From: Streptococcus thermophilus
Lineage (GTDB): Bacteria; Bacillota; Bacilli; Lactobacillales; Streptococcaceae
NCBI RefSeq assembly: GCF_010120595.1
Contig: NZ_CP038020.1
Coordinates: forward strand, 1,364,001 to 1,428,000
Direction of reading: 5' to 3'
DNA length: 64,000 nt
Below are positions 55,814-64,000 of the stretch, in pieces (positions within the stretch are counted from its first letter, which is position 1; each line of letters starts with the position of its first letter). Under the pieces are notes generated by a model. The model ran no database searches. It saw only the letters and a program-made list of their open reading frames with translations, and was not told the origin of the DNA. The position numbers and the translations under genes were made by a program.

Positions 55814-57224
55814 GTCTCTTTGTCAACTGTAGTGGGTGACGAAAAGCTAACATCTAGAGAGGACCGGATAGGTCCTCTTTTTATGTATGTTCAGTGTGAT
55901 GAAGACACGTTTCTTAAAGTTGATGAAGTTTCTAAAACCGAAGCCCAAGCGTTTAATGTCTTTAATTAACTTATTAGTAGCTTCCAGTTTTGCGTTTGAA
56001 TAGTCTGTTTCTAGTGCATTTTGGATGTATTGCTTGTGTCTAAGAAAAGTCCTAAAGACCGTTTGAAAATAGTGATTGACCTTGCTTCTATTTTCCTCTA
56101 TCAGGTCAAAGAACTCACCTACTCTCTTCTCCTGAAAGTGAAAAAGCAAAAGCTGATAAAGTGTATAGTAGTCAGTAAGCTCTTTTGAAAAGACTAGTGT
56201 CTTCTTAACAACTTCATGTGGTGCTAAAGTTTGGCGGAAAGTCTTTGAATAAAAAGAGTTGAGAGATAACTTACAGCTGTCCTTTTGGAAGAGTCGCCAG
56301 TGATTTTTCAAGGCTCGATAGGGTAGTGACTTTTTATCGAATTGGTTCATAATTGCAATTCTTGTCTTTAAAAAGGCACGTCCAAGGTGCTGGATGATGT
56401 GGAAACGATCAAGAACGATTTTTGCGTTTGGAAAGAGCTTGCGAGCCAGTGGAATATAAGCTCCAGACATATCCATCGTGATAAACTGTACCTGTTGTCG
56501 GACTTTCAATGGATACTTCAAAAAGTAGTTTCGTATAGTAGTTTGGCGGCGATTATCAAGGATGGTTATGAGTTCGTTTGTCTCATAATTCTGCGCCACA
56601 AAAGCCAATTCCCCTTTCTTGAACCCAAACTCATCCCAGGACATAACAGCAGGGAGTTTGTCATAATGTTCCTTGAAAGTAAACTGATCAAGCTTACAAT
56701 AGACAGTGGACGTCGACACGCGAAGTCTTCTTGCAATATCAGTTAGTGACACTTTCTCAGTTAGGAGTTGTGTAACTTTTTGTCGGACTAGATTGGAGAT
56801 TTGGCAGTTTTTCTCAACGATAGATGTCTCAGCTACCGTGACACTTCTACAATTTTTACACTGGAAACGACGTTTTTTCAGACGTAGTAGAGTTGGTGTT
56901 CCCGCTTGCTCGAGAAGAGGGATTTTAGAAGGCTTTTGAAAATCGTACTTGATCATCTTTCCATGGCAATGAGGACATGATGGTGCAGGGTAATCGAGTT
57001 TTGCTTGAATCTCGATACGAGTATCAGTTTCAAAAACAAGTGAAATCTTGATATTTTGGTCTTTAATTCCGATTAATTCTGTGGTATTCTTAATAAGCCT
57101 CATGAGTTTTTCCTAATGATGGTTTGGTTGCTTTTCATTATAGTTCTTATGGGACTTTTTGTGTACACTCAAAAAGCTCTATAATCTCTACAGTAGTTTT
57201 ACCCACTACAGAAATTATAGAGCC
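55814..57224 (-). mobile_element. ISL3-family insertion sequence (IS1193-like), complete
   Basis: About 1411 bp. The ends share an inverted repeat of the form G.CTCT-N7-CTGTAGTGGGT. The target duplication AAGATACT is perfect: 55806-55813 on the left, 57225-57232 on the right. Eight-base duplications are the ISL3 norm. It landed in the first arm of the aldB terminator. Confidence 0.93.
55847..57103 (-). CDS. ISL3-family transposase
   Basis: A 418-residue transposase. An N-terminal zinc-finger-like region (CPHCHGKMIKYDF, RFQCKNC) is followed by a helix-turn-helix (SLTDIARRLRVSTSTVY) and the DDE core beginning PAVMSWDEFGFKKGE and ITMDMSGAYIPLA, with FGFRNFINFKKRVFI near the end. Full length and uninterrupted, so possibly active. 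Confidence 0.95.
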   Translation of the reverse strand: MRLIKNTTELIGIKDQNIKISLVFETDTRIEIQAKLDYPAPSCPHCHGKMIKYDFQKPSKIPLLEQAGTPTLLRLKKRRFQCKNCRSVTVAETSIVEKNCQISNLVRQKVTQLLTEKVSLTDIARRLRVSTSTVYCKLDQFTFKEHYDKLPAVMSWDEFGFKKGELAFVAQNYETNELITILDNRRQTTIRNYFLKYPLKVRQQVQFITMDMSGAYIPLARKLFPNAKIVLDRFHIIQHLGRAFLKTRIAIMNQFDKKSLPYRALKNHWRLFQKDSCKLSLNSFYSKTFRQTLAPHEVVKKTLVFSKELTDYYTLYQLLLFHFQEKRVGEFFDLIEENRSKVNHYFQTVFRTFLRHKQYIQNALETDYSNAKLEATNKLIKDIKRLGFGFRNFINFKKRVFITLNIHKKRTYPVLSRC

Positions 57225-57264
57225 AAGATACTCCCCTATTCGACATAGGGGAGTATCTTGTTTT
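57225..57264 (+). terminator. Original aldB terminator, restored by target duplication
   Basis: AAGATACTCCCCTAT and its perfect complement around TCGAC, then GTTTT. The first eight bases are the duplicated target, so the full hairpin survives on this side but 1.4 kb from aldB. Confidence 0.85.
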
Positions 57265-57319
57265 AAAACGACGAAGTGGTCCTAACTCTTCCGTTTTATT
57301 TATTAAGTTATAGCATATC

Positions 57320-58188
57320 TCACTCAACAGATTTTAGAGCCTCGAGCATATTGACTTTCTTAAGGTGTTGGTTCACAAAGATACCCAGACCTGTCAGAAT
57401 GATAATGATTACTAGTGTTGGAACAGCGTAGATGAGCCAGCCAAGATTTGGATTGAACATAATATTTTCAGGTGGGATAACATCTACCATGTATTGATGC
57501 AGTCCCAAACCAAGTCCGAATTCAACCAAGATACCAATGATAGAAAGATAAATTGTTTCTCGATAGATGTAGAGCGTCACTTCTTTATTAAAGAAACCTA
57601 GAACCTTAATGGTTGATAATTCGCGGATACGCTCTGCCACATTGATATTCGTTAAATTGAAGAGAACAACAAAAGCAAGAAGAATAGAAACACCAATCAA
57701 AACTCCCATAACACGGCTAAGTGAGTTGACGATGGTCTTAATTTGTGCCTTTAGAGTAGTATTTTGGACATCCCCTTTTACACCATCAAGAGACATAAAT
57801 CGACTGGCTGTTTGCTCAACATTTTTGTCTGAATGATCTTTTAGTGTAAGTATCGTAGCATTTTGGCTAGCCTCTTTTCCGAAAGCATCCTTATAAGTAG
57901 ATTCGTTCATAAAGATGAAGTGCCCCATGTACATCTCAGAAATACCAGCAACTTTGAGTTTGATGTCTTTGTCCTGGCTATTTTGAACGGTTACTTCATC
58001 ACCTACAGAAATACCAGCTAGGTCCGCCAATTTCTCTGAGATAATAATGCCTTTTTCAGTCAAATCAAGCTTCTGACCAGTTTCACGATGATTGAGTTTG
58101 ATGTAATTTTGAAGTGTTTTTTGATCTTTATCATTGACAACAAGTGTTGTGATATCTTGACGATCGTTATTACTTCCTACATCTAACA
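57320..58188 (-). pseudogene. FtsX-like ABC transporter permease, 5'-truncated
   Basis: The C-terminal ~290 residues of a MacB/FtsX-type permease: part of the extracellular domain (GQKLDLTEKGIIISEKLADL), then membrane helices starting VLIGVSILLAFVVLFNLT, the cytoplasmic loop RELSTIKVLGFFNKEV, and two more helices to LKKVNMLEALKSVE. Upstream the frame is open only to about 58188, where sequence identity changes abruptly to a gene on the opposite strand. The N-terminal half and the partner ATPase are missing. Confidence 0.85.
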
Positions 58189-59037
58189 GGTGCTACGGAC
58201 GGTATCGGTAAGCATCTAGCAAAGAAACCGTCTAGTGAAGGCTATCATATCATCCTCCACGGTCGCAATCCTCAAAAGCTGGAATTGGCTACTCAGGAGG
58301 TTCGGGCAGTCTCCTTGAGAGGCAGAGTGTCTAGCTACTTGGCTGATTTTTCAAAATTAGATAATGTTTATCGATTTGTGGAGGAAATCAAGCGAGACTT
58401 TCAAAGGATTGATATCTTATTTAACAATGCAGGTCTGTATGCAGGGAAAGAGCGAAAAGCGAGTGGTGAAAATGTCGAACTAACTTTCATGTTATCCGTT
58501 CTGGTTCCCTATATTTTTATAACAGAGCTAATCCCCTTGTTAGAAAAATTGCCTGATGGCCTTGTTATCAATACCTCTTCCTATATGCACCATTTTGCGA
58601 AAGTGAAGGATTTGGACTTTGGCTTTGAGAAAGAATACAATCCCGGTTTGGCCTACAATAATTCCAAGCTCTACACCATTTGGATGACACGCTATCTAGC
58701 AAGAGATTTCTTTTTAAAAGGTTCAAATACCACTATTAATGCCTACCATCCCGGCTTGATTTTAACCAACTTAGGGAATAATTCTAGTGATAAAAAGACG
58801 GAAAAGTCTCTCTTCGGACGCTTGATGAAGTCTCTTTCAAAAGATCTAGATCAGGGAATCGAAACAGGCTATTATCTCACCTTATCAGAGGAAGTCAGTG
58901 GCTTGACTGGCTACTACTTTGATGAAAAGAAAGTCAAGTCGGTATCTGAAAAAGTCTACTCATTTGAAAAAACACAGAAATTAATGAATTACTGCCAAGA
59001 AAAGGTCAAAATGTTTAAAGAAAAGCAGAATGTTTAA
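58174..59037 (+). pseudogene. Short-chain dehydrogenase/reductase lacking its start
   Basis: Reads LTGATDGIGKHLAKK, the SDR cofactor motif that normally follows a five- or six-residue beta strand; that strand and the start codon are lost at the junction with the FtsX remnant. The rest is complete: ILFNNAG, MHHF, catalytic YNNSKLY, ending near EKQNV. It belongs to the retinol-dehydrogenase-like SDRs. An internal GTG-like codon at 58285 would not rescue the NAD(P) site. Confidence 0.75.
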
Positions 59038-59051
59038 TATCATAAATATAA

Positions 59052-59092
59052 GAAAAAAGCTCAAGTTTTCATTAATAAAACTTGATCTTTTC
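59052..59092. terminator. Terminator between SDR and the convergent membrane gene
   Basis: AAAAAAGCTCAAGTTTT pairs with AAAACTTGATCTTTT across a 7-base loop. Confidence 0.75.
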
Positions 59093-59426
59093 TTATACAA
59101 GAGTTAATAAAATCGTAATTACCAGAGCGATTCCGATCCGAATCAGGTAGTGGGCTACTAGATGGAAATTTCCTTTATGCTTGCCATTCCAATAGGCTCC
59201 GTAGCAAATCAAGCTAACTCCGATCAGCCAAAGGAATAAAGCAACAATTGGCAAAAGGAAGTAAAGGATGAGAGAAGGTCGCAAGGTTGCTTCCGATAAG
59301 GAGAAGCCGATTTCCTAGAGTATTCTTGTGCTTTCTTAATTCTGAAAGACTGGCCATTAAATGAAGAAGAGCAAAAGCAAGGGATAAGAAAGCTGTGAAA
59401 ATACCAAGAAGAATGAGGAGGAGCAT
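59093..59426 (-). pseudogene. Small four-helix membrane protein, frameshifted
   Basis: From 59426: MLLLILLGIFTAFLSLAFAL, then ELRKHKNTLGNRLLLIGSNLAT; near 59284 the sensible continuation moves to another frame (LRPSLILYFLLPIVALFLWL... IRIGIALVITILLTLV) and ends at 59093. Joined it is a ~110-residue membrane protein. It would be co-transcribed with the TetR gene upstream. Function unknown. Confidence 0.6.
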
Positions 59427-59464
59427 AGTTTTCCTTTCTATGATACATGATGTAAAGTCGCACC

Positions 59465-60004
59465 TTAGTTAGAAGCGACGTTTAAAATCTCCAAATAAAA
59501 CTGGACTACTTCCTGCTCGCTGTAGGACTTGCCTTTTTTCAACCACCAGGTCAGGGTTTCAATGAAGTTGGTTACAACCAGGTGCTTGAGATATGAGTGA
59601 GGAATGTTGGGGTGTGATTGAATCAGTTCATCAGCTACCATTGGATAGACGTCATGTTCCAGTTCTTTTCGCAGCTGCCGGATAAAATAATCGTTTTTTG
59701 AAAGCAAGAGACTGGTTACATGGTCTTGATTTTTCTTGAAATGTTGAAAGATATGGGCCAGGTAGTCTTGTGGAGAGAGGTATTGAGTACGCTCAAACAA
59801 ATGGTGAAAGAGCTTTTGGCAGAGCTCATCCAGTAGTAACTCTTTGCTCTCATAATGACTGTAAAAGGTCGAACGCCCCACATCAGCCAAGTCAATAATC
59901 TCCTGAACGGTGATGGCCTCATAATCTTTTTGGTTAAGTAAGTACAAGAAAGCTTGATAGATGGCTTTTCTAGTCTTGGTAATGCGACGATCTTGTGCAG
60001 TCAT
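59465..60004 (-). CDS. sczA: SczA-like TetR-family regulator
   Basis: A TetR-type regulator of ~179 residues if started at the ATG at 60004 (MTAQDRRITKTRKAIYQAF); an in-frame codon at 60040 would extend it over a palindromic operator, which I regard as non-coding. DNA-binding helices: YEAITVQEIIDLADVGRSTFYSHYESKE. Divergent pairing with czcD is the arrangement of pneumococcal sczA-czcD, where SczA activates czcD in response to zinc. Histidines are frequent (HHLFE, HPNIPHSYLKH). The family is certain; orthology is inferred from context. Confidence 0.82.
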   Translation of the reverse strand: MTAQDRRITKTRKAIYQAFLYLLNQKDYEAITVQEIIDLADVGRSTFYSHYESKELLLDELCQKLFHHLFERTQYLSPQDYLAHIFQHFKKNQDHVTSLLLSKNDYFIRQLRKELEHDVYPMVADELIQSHPNIPHSYLKHLVVTNFIETLTWWLKKGKSYSEQEVVQFYLEILNVASN

Positions 60005-60014
60005 ATGGACACTA

Positions 60015-60029
60015 TGAACAAACTGTTCA
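60015..60029 (+). promoter_or_regulatory. Candidate SczA operator
   Basis: TGAACA-AAC-TGTTCA is a perfect inverted repeat between the TetR gene and czcD. A related TGTTCGTGAATC lies at 60104-60115 within the presumed czcD promoter (-35 TTGAAT, -10 TATTAT). TGTTCA-type boxes are reported for SczA. Confidence 0.6.
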
Positions 60030-60137
60030 GTAACGTACACAGCGAACGGTTTGCCCCTATCCTTTCTGTTGGTAGTATTGGATAATAGATATTGAATATG
60101 ATGTTCGTGAATCTATTATACCAAAGGAAGGTAAAAA

Positions 60138-61034
60138 ATGAGTTCAAAATATGCAGTCTGGATGGCTTTTTTCTTGAATCTAAGCTTTGCCATTGTTGAG
60201 TTTATTGCAGGGGGAATCTTTGTTTCCAGTGCTGTTCTCGCTGACTCTGTCCATGACTTGGGGGATGATCTAGCCATTGGCCTCTCGGCCTTTCTAGAAA
60301 CAATCTCCAATCGTGAAGAAGATAGTCGCTATACCCTAGGCTACAAGCGTTTTAGCTTATTAGGGGCTTTGGTAACGGCAGTCATTCTGATGACAGGGTC
60401 TGGTATGGTGATTTTAGAAAATGTAAGCAAGATTTTCCACCCACAACCCGTCAATGACGAAGGGCTTCTTTGGTTGGGAATTATTGCTATCAGTGTCAAT
60501 CTGCTGGCGAGTCTGGTCATTCGTAAGGGTCAGACCAAGAATGAGTCTATTCTCAGCCTGCATTTTTTGGAAGATACCTTAGGTTGGTTGGCTGTCATCC
60601 TGATGGCCATTGTCCTCCGATTTACGGACTGGTATATCCTAGATCCCCTCTTGTCTCTTGCTATTTCCTTCTTTATTCTGTCTAAAGCCATTCCACGTTT
60701 TTGGAGAACGCTCAAGATTTTCCTGGATGCTGTGCCAGAAGGGGTAGATATCAAGCAAGTTAAGAATGACTTAGAGCAGTTGGATAATGTTGCTAGTATC
60801 AATCAGCTTAATCTTTGGACCATGGACGGCTTGGAGAAAAATGCTATTGTCCATGTTTGTCTGGAGCATGTCAAACATATCGAGGTCTGTAAAGAGTCTA
60901 TCCGAGACTTGCTCAAAGAGAGTGGCTTTCAAAATGTCACCATCGAAGTTGATGAAGACTTGGCAACCCACCAAGCTCACAAGCGAAATATCGAAGAGCT
61001 AGAAGCAGAAAGTGAGCAGCAACACCATCATTAA
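60138..61034 (+). CDS. czcD: Cation diffusion facilitator CzcD
   Basis: A 298-residue zinc/cobalt efflux protein with six membrane helices. Intramembrane metal-site residues appear in ADSVHDLGDDLA and in LHFLEDTLGW, followed by a cytoplasmic ferredoxin-like domain and a histidine tail (QQHHH). It protects against excess zinc, complementing the AdcA import system near the window start. AGGAAGG lies just upstream. Confidence 0.92.
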   Translation: MSSKYAVWMAFFLNLSFAIVEFIAGGIFVSSAVLADSVHDLGDDLAIGLSAFLETISNREEDSRYTLGYKRFSLLGALVTAVILMTGSGMVILENVSKIFHPQPVNDEGLLWLGIIAISVNLLASLVIRKGQTKNESILSLHFLEDTLGWLAVILMAIVLRFTDWYILDPLLSLAISFFILSKAIPRFWRTLKIFLDAVPEGVDIKQVKNDLEQLDNVASINQLNLWTMDGLEKNAIVHVCLEHVKHIEVCKESIRDLLKESGFQNVTIEVDEDLATHQAHKRNIEELEAESEQQHHH

Positions 61035-61046
61035 GGTTTGTTTTTA

Positions 61047-61080
61047 AACTCTTAGAGTCTACCTTTAAGAGTTATTTTGA
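61047..61080 (+). terminator. Terminator after czcD
   Basis: AACTCTTA...TAAGAGTT hairpin followed by ATTTTG. Confidence 0.6.
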
Positions 61081-61145
61081 TACCAAGTTCCCTAAAGTGA
61101 TCCTTTTCATGATAAAATAGAACAAATGTAGAACAAGGATTAATT

Positions 61146-62240
61146 ATGAGTAAGAGAGCTGTGTTGATGATGACCTTTGGGTCACCAGAAGAGATTACCT
61201 ATGAAGGAGTAGCGGAGTTTTTCACGAATATACGGCGTGGTGTTCGTCCTGAACCACATAAAATTCAGACTTTACATGACAATTACCTCCGAATTGGTGG
61301 AACTCCACTCCAAAGGATAACCAGAGAAGAGGTGGATTTGGTTGCTTCTGCTCTTGGAGAACAAGTGTCGGTTTACTTTGCCAATAAATTTTCACGACCT
61401 TTCATTACAGATGTGATTACACAGATGGAGAATGACGGAATTGAAGAATGTTTGTGCTTGATTTTAGAGCCCCATTATTCTTACTATTCTGTCATGGGAT
61501 ATGAGAAATTTTTAGAAAGTGAGCATATTAGGTTCCAAATTATCAAGGACTGGTACCGCGAACCTTCTCTTCTTCATTATTGGGCTGATGAAATCCAAAA
61601 GATTTTAGATCAGATTGGAGACGACAGTTATAAGGTGATTTTTTCAGCTCACAGTGTCCCAGTTTTGGCACTAGATTTTGGTGACCCTTATATCGACCAG
61701 ATTTATGATAATAGTCGCTTGATTGCGGAGGATTTAGGACTTAGAGAAGAGCAGTACACTAATACTTGGCAGAGTGAGAGTGATATAGGTATTCCTTGGA
61801 TTAAGCCTGATGTCTTAGAATATCTACGAGATGAGCGTGAACACCCAGACCACTATATTTTTGTCCCTATTGTCTTTATTAGTGAGCATATTGAGGTTCT
61901 TTTTGATAATGATGTGGAATGTAAGGAACTTTGCCAAGAGCTAGGTGTAGCCTATCACAGACCTCCCATGCCAAATCGCGATCCTCGTTTAATCAAGGCC
62001 CTTCTTTCGGCTATTCAGTCTCATATAGACGGTGACTATAGTTACTATCAACCTCAGCTTGAGACCTTTGATGAGCTGGAAACTCCTTCTAGCACAGGTC
62101 AGATTTTGGATGAGGAAAAGGATATTCAAATGCCCGATTTCGTCAAGAAATTGATTGCTAAAAAAGGTCTAGAAAATGTCAAGATGCCATATCTATTTAA
62201 GAAAATGCTTGAAAAGAAGTATGGAAAAAAATATGATTAG
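61146..62240 (+). CDS. hemH: Ferrochelatase (HemH/CpfC)
   Basis: A 364-residue ferrochelatase that inserts iron into a porphyrin. The metal-binding histidine lies in [13 protein letters not shown] and the catalytic glutamate in [15 protein letters not shown]; the head [11 protein letters not shown] is canonical. Streptococci lack the rest of the heme pathway, so it may work on scavenged porphyrin or serve porphyrin detoxification. The C-terminal ~45 residues are an added basic/charged tail. It stands between metal-resistance and redox genes. Confidence 0.93.
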   Translation: MSKRAVLMMTFGSPEEITYEGVAEFFTNIRRGVRPEPHKIQTLHDNYLRIGGTPLQRITREEVDLVASALGEQVSVYFANKFSRPFITDVITQMENDGIEECLCLILEPHYSYYSVMGYEKFLESEHIRFQIIKDWYREPSLLHYWADEIQKILDQIGDDSYKVIFSAHSVPVLALDFGDPYIDQIYDNSRLIAEDLGLREEQYTNTWQSESDIGIPWIKPDVLEYLRDEREHPDHYIFVPIVFISEHIEVLFDNDVECKELCQELGVAYHRPPMPNRDPRLIKALLSAIQSHIDGDYSYYQPQLETFDELETPSSTGQILDEEKDIQMPDFVKKLIAKKGLENVKMPYLFKKMLEKKYGKKYD

Positions 62241-62336
62241 TTGCTATTGTTTGAAAGTAATTTGGAGGGCATGATGTGAGCTAAAGCTTGCCTAAAAGTG
62301 TATACTAACTATAACTAAAGAAATAGAGGTAGATAT

Positions 62337-63374
62337 ATGAAATCAGCAGTTTATACCAAAGCTGGACAAGTGGGGCTGGCAGAAATTGATCGCCCGCAAA
62401 TCGTGGCAGCAGATGATGCCATTATCAAGATAGTACGTACTTGCGTTTGTGGATCTGACATTTGGAGTTACCGTAATCCGGAAATGGAAGAGGGACATAG
62501 AAATAGTGGTCATGAGGCTATCGGAATTGTCGAAGAAGTTGGTGAGCAAGTTACTACGGTAAAACCAGGAGACTTTGTCATTGCACCTTTCACACATGGG
62601 TGTGGTCAGTGTGATGCTTGTCGAGCTGGTTTTGACGGCTCTTGTGATAACCACTCAGGTAATAACTGGTCTGAGGGCGTGCAGGCTGAGTATATCCGTT
62701 TCCACTTTGCCAACTGGGCCCTTGTCAAAATTCTTGGGCAACCCTCAGATTATAGCGAAGGCATGCTCAAGTCACTTTTGACACTTGCTGATGTTATGCC
62801 GACGGGTTACCATGCTGCGCGTGTGGCTAATGTACAAAAGGGTGATAAGGTTGTCGTTATCGGAGATGGGGCTGTTGGTCAATGTGCTGTCATTGCATCT
62901 AAGATGCGTGGAGCTTCTCAAATTGTCCTTATGAGCCGTCACGAAGATCATCAAAAGATGGCTTTGGAGTCAGGTGCGACTGCGGTTGTAGCTGAGCGTG
63001 GCGAAAAAGGCATTGACAAAGTCCGTGAAATCCTTGGGGGAGGAGCAGATGCAGCTCTCGAATGTGTCGGTACTGAAGCAGCAGTAGAACAAGCTCTTGG
63101 TGTCCTCCATAACGGTGGTCGTATGGGATTTGTCGGTGTGCCTCATTATAATAACCGTTCCCTTGGTTCGACCTTTGCCCAAAATATTTTAGTGGCGGGA
63201 GGGGTAGCCTCTGTCACAACCTATGATAAACAAGTTTTGTTAAAAGCTGTTCTTGATGGTGACATCAATCCAGGCCGAGTCTTTACGACAAGTTATAAAT
63301 TGGAAGATATTAATCAGGCTTATAAAGATATGGATGAACGCAAGTCTATTAAATCTATGATTGTTTTAGATTAG
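62337..63374 (+). CDS. Zinc-dependent alcohol dehydrogenase
   Basis: A 345-residue medium-chain dehydrogenase. Catalytic zinc site CVCGSDIW and [12 protein letters not shown]; structural Cys4 loop CGQCDACRAGFDGSC; cofactor site VIGDGAVGQCAVIA. Unlike the broken AdhP it is intact. Placement after sczA-czcD parallels the pneumococcal czcD-adhC neighbourhood, but the sequence is of a different ADH subgroup, so the substrate remains open. Confidence 0.87.
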   Translation: MKSAVYTKAGQVGLAEIDRPQIVAADDAIIKIVRTCVCGSDIWSYRNPEMEEGHRNSGHEAIGIVEEVGEQVTTVKPGDFVIAPFTHGCGQCDACRAGFDGSCDNHSGNNWSEGVQAEYIRFHFANWALVKILGQPSDYSEGMLKSLLTLADVMPTGYHAARVANVQKGDKVVVIGDGAVGQCAVIASKMRGASQIVLMSRHEDHQKMALESGATAVVAERGEKGIDKVREILGGGADAALECVGTEAAVEQALGVLHNGGRMGFVGVPHYNNRSLGSTFAQNILVAGGVASVTTYDKQVLLKAVLDGDINPGRVFTTSYKLEDINQAYKDMDERKSIKSMIVLD

Positions 63375-63451
63375 TTAAGTTATACAAAAGTCTTGGTAAT
63401 GCAAGAGAGCTGTGTTTCCAAGCCTTTTTATATGTTGCAAAGGAGACAAAA

Positions 63452-63550
63452 AATGATTACAGTCGAAAGGGCTAGTCACACAGACCTTTATGACCAGGTG
63501 AACGTGATTCCGTTTGAAGAGATGAATCGTTTCATTAAGGAAAACATGTA
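63452..63550 (+). pseudogene. Short remnant with a good ribosome binding site
   Basis: AAAGGAG precedes an ATG and 32 codons (MITVERASHTDLYDQV... ENM) before a stop. The end of the sequence is abrupt and a second start (MNEFVISIASKK) follows at once. It looks like the head of a longer protein that has lost most of its body. Family not recognised. Confidence 0.35.
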
Positions 63551-63634
63551 AGATGAATGAGTTCGTAATCAGTATTGCAAGTAAAAAAGTTATGACCATT
63601 TAGCTCTTACATAAAGCAAATCAGAAAGGTATAT

Positions 63635-64000
63635 ATGAAGAAAAAACTCTTATTTTCAGTCTTTTAGCAATACTTGGTCTTGTTTGTGTAGGTGTTTGGT
63701 ATTTTATTTCCCAAAACCAAGCGCAGGCCGTAAAAGCAGAAGCAAGAAAAACATTTATTCAATCAAGCCGTCCAACCATCTTTTTCCATGGTTGGGAGAG
63801 CTCAAGCAGTCATGCGGAAAGACACATGGCTAATGCAGCTAAAAAATCTGGCGTGACCCAAACCATTATCGAAGCCAATGTGGCTGAAGATGGGACCGTT
63901 ACTCTGAAAGGGACTATTCAAAAAGATGCGGTCAATCCGATTGTCCTAGTCAATTTTGACAATAATTGAGGGGCCAGCACTCAGGACCAGAGCAACTATG
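63635..64000 (+). pseudogene. DUF915-type alpha/beta hydrolase, broken, continues past window
   Basis: The ATG at 63635 encodes MKKKLLFSVF and stops at 63665; the next frame gives a secreted-hydrolase head (LLAILGLVCVGVWYFIS) and the DUF915 motif PTIFFHGWESSSSHAERHM. A TGA at 63967-63969 interrupts again inside VNFDNN-GASTQDQSNY. One missing base and one nonsense change explain both. Intact relatives are surface-associated hydrolases of unknown substrate. Confidence 0.7.

Noticed and set aside
63375..63599. Minus-strand 74-codon frame after the alcohol dehydrogenase
   Set aside because: No translation signals; a plus-strand start with AAAGGAG lies in the same stretch.

Overview
The window reads as chromosome of a dairy-type Streptococcus, most likely Streptococcus thermophilus or a very close S. 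salivarius-group relative. The basis is gene content and order (glmS, guaA-GntR-ylxM-ffh, niaX-niaR, hdiR, rbgA-rnhB, dprA-topA, trmFO, lepA, als-aldB), the insertion-sequence families present (ISLre2, IS3-type, ISL3/IS1193-type), and the unusually large number of broken genes, which matches the known reductive evolution of S. thermophilus. No tRNA, rRNA or CRISPR array was seen.

Layout. 1-2.95 kb: accessory edge with a cut RepA_N-type replication protein, an ISLre2 transposase, a small-RNA locus with opposed promoters and a dipeptidase remnant. 3-9.5 kb: decayed PrsW-type protease, zinc-binding AdcA with its AdcR operator, a YeiH exporter, a secreted glucosaminidase and an IS3-type relic. 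9.5-15.2 kb: LysR regulator, glmS, a PhnA-like protein and an amino-acid ABC importer. 15.3-18.3 kb: a decayed DNA-damage cassette (UmuC-like, YolD-like and one more gene) behind an intact HdiR-type operator, then a frameshifted alcohol dehydrogenase. 18.5-23.9 kb: a type III restriction-modification island inserted at the 3' end of guaA, bounded by two copies of the guaA terminus; mod contains a degenerate pentanucleotide repeat. 23.9-45.6 kb: mostly core genes, including the probable SOS repressor HdiR, competence gene dprA, a two-component system, ndk and lepA, with several pseudogenes (ROK, MetE-like, ButA).

46.7-53.2 kb is the most interesting accessory block: a HigBA-like toxin-antitoxin pair with a nonsense codon in the toxin, then an AT-rich RiPP locus. 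It has a divergent SHP/Rgg quorum-sensing pair, a CxxCxxxCC protein, a 49-residue precursor ending in a GRC-containing core, a radical SAM/SPASM enzyme, a small arginase-fold enzyme with a full set of metal ligands, and an MFS exporter. The proposed product is a secreted, quorum-controlled, radical-SAM-crosslinked peptide in which arginine is converted to ornithine. The Rgg gene carries an in-frame amber codon, so the locus may be silent in this strain.

53.3-64 kb: als-aldB (acetoin route, whose butA partner at 42.6 kb is broken), an ISL3 element with a perfect 8-bp target duplication that split the aldB terminator, a breakpoint joining a truncated FtsX permease to a truncated SDR, and then a metal/redox group: SczA-like TetR, CzcD, ferrochelatase, zinc alcohol dehydrogenase and a broken DUF915-type hydrolase running off the end. 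All functional statements are inferred from sequence reading; no database search was run.
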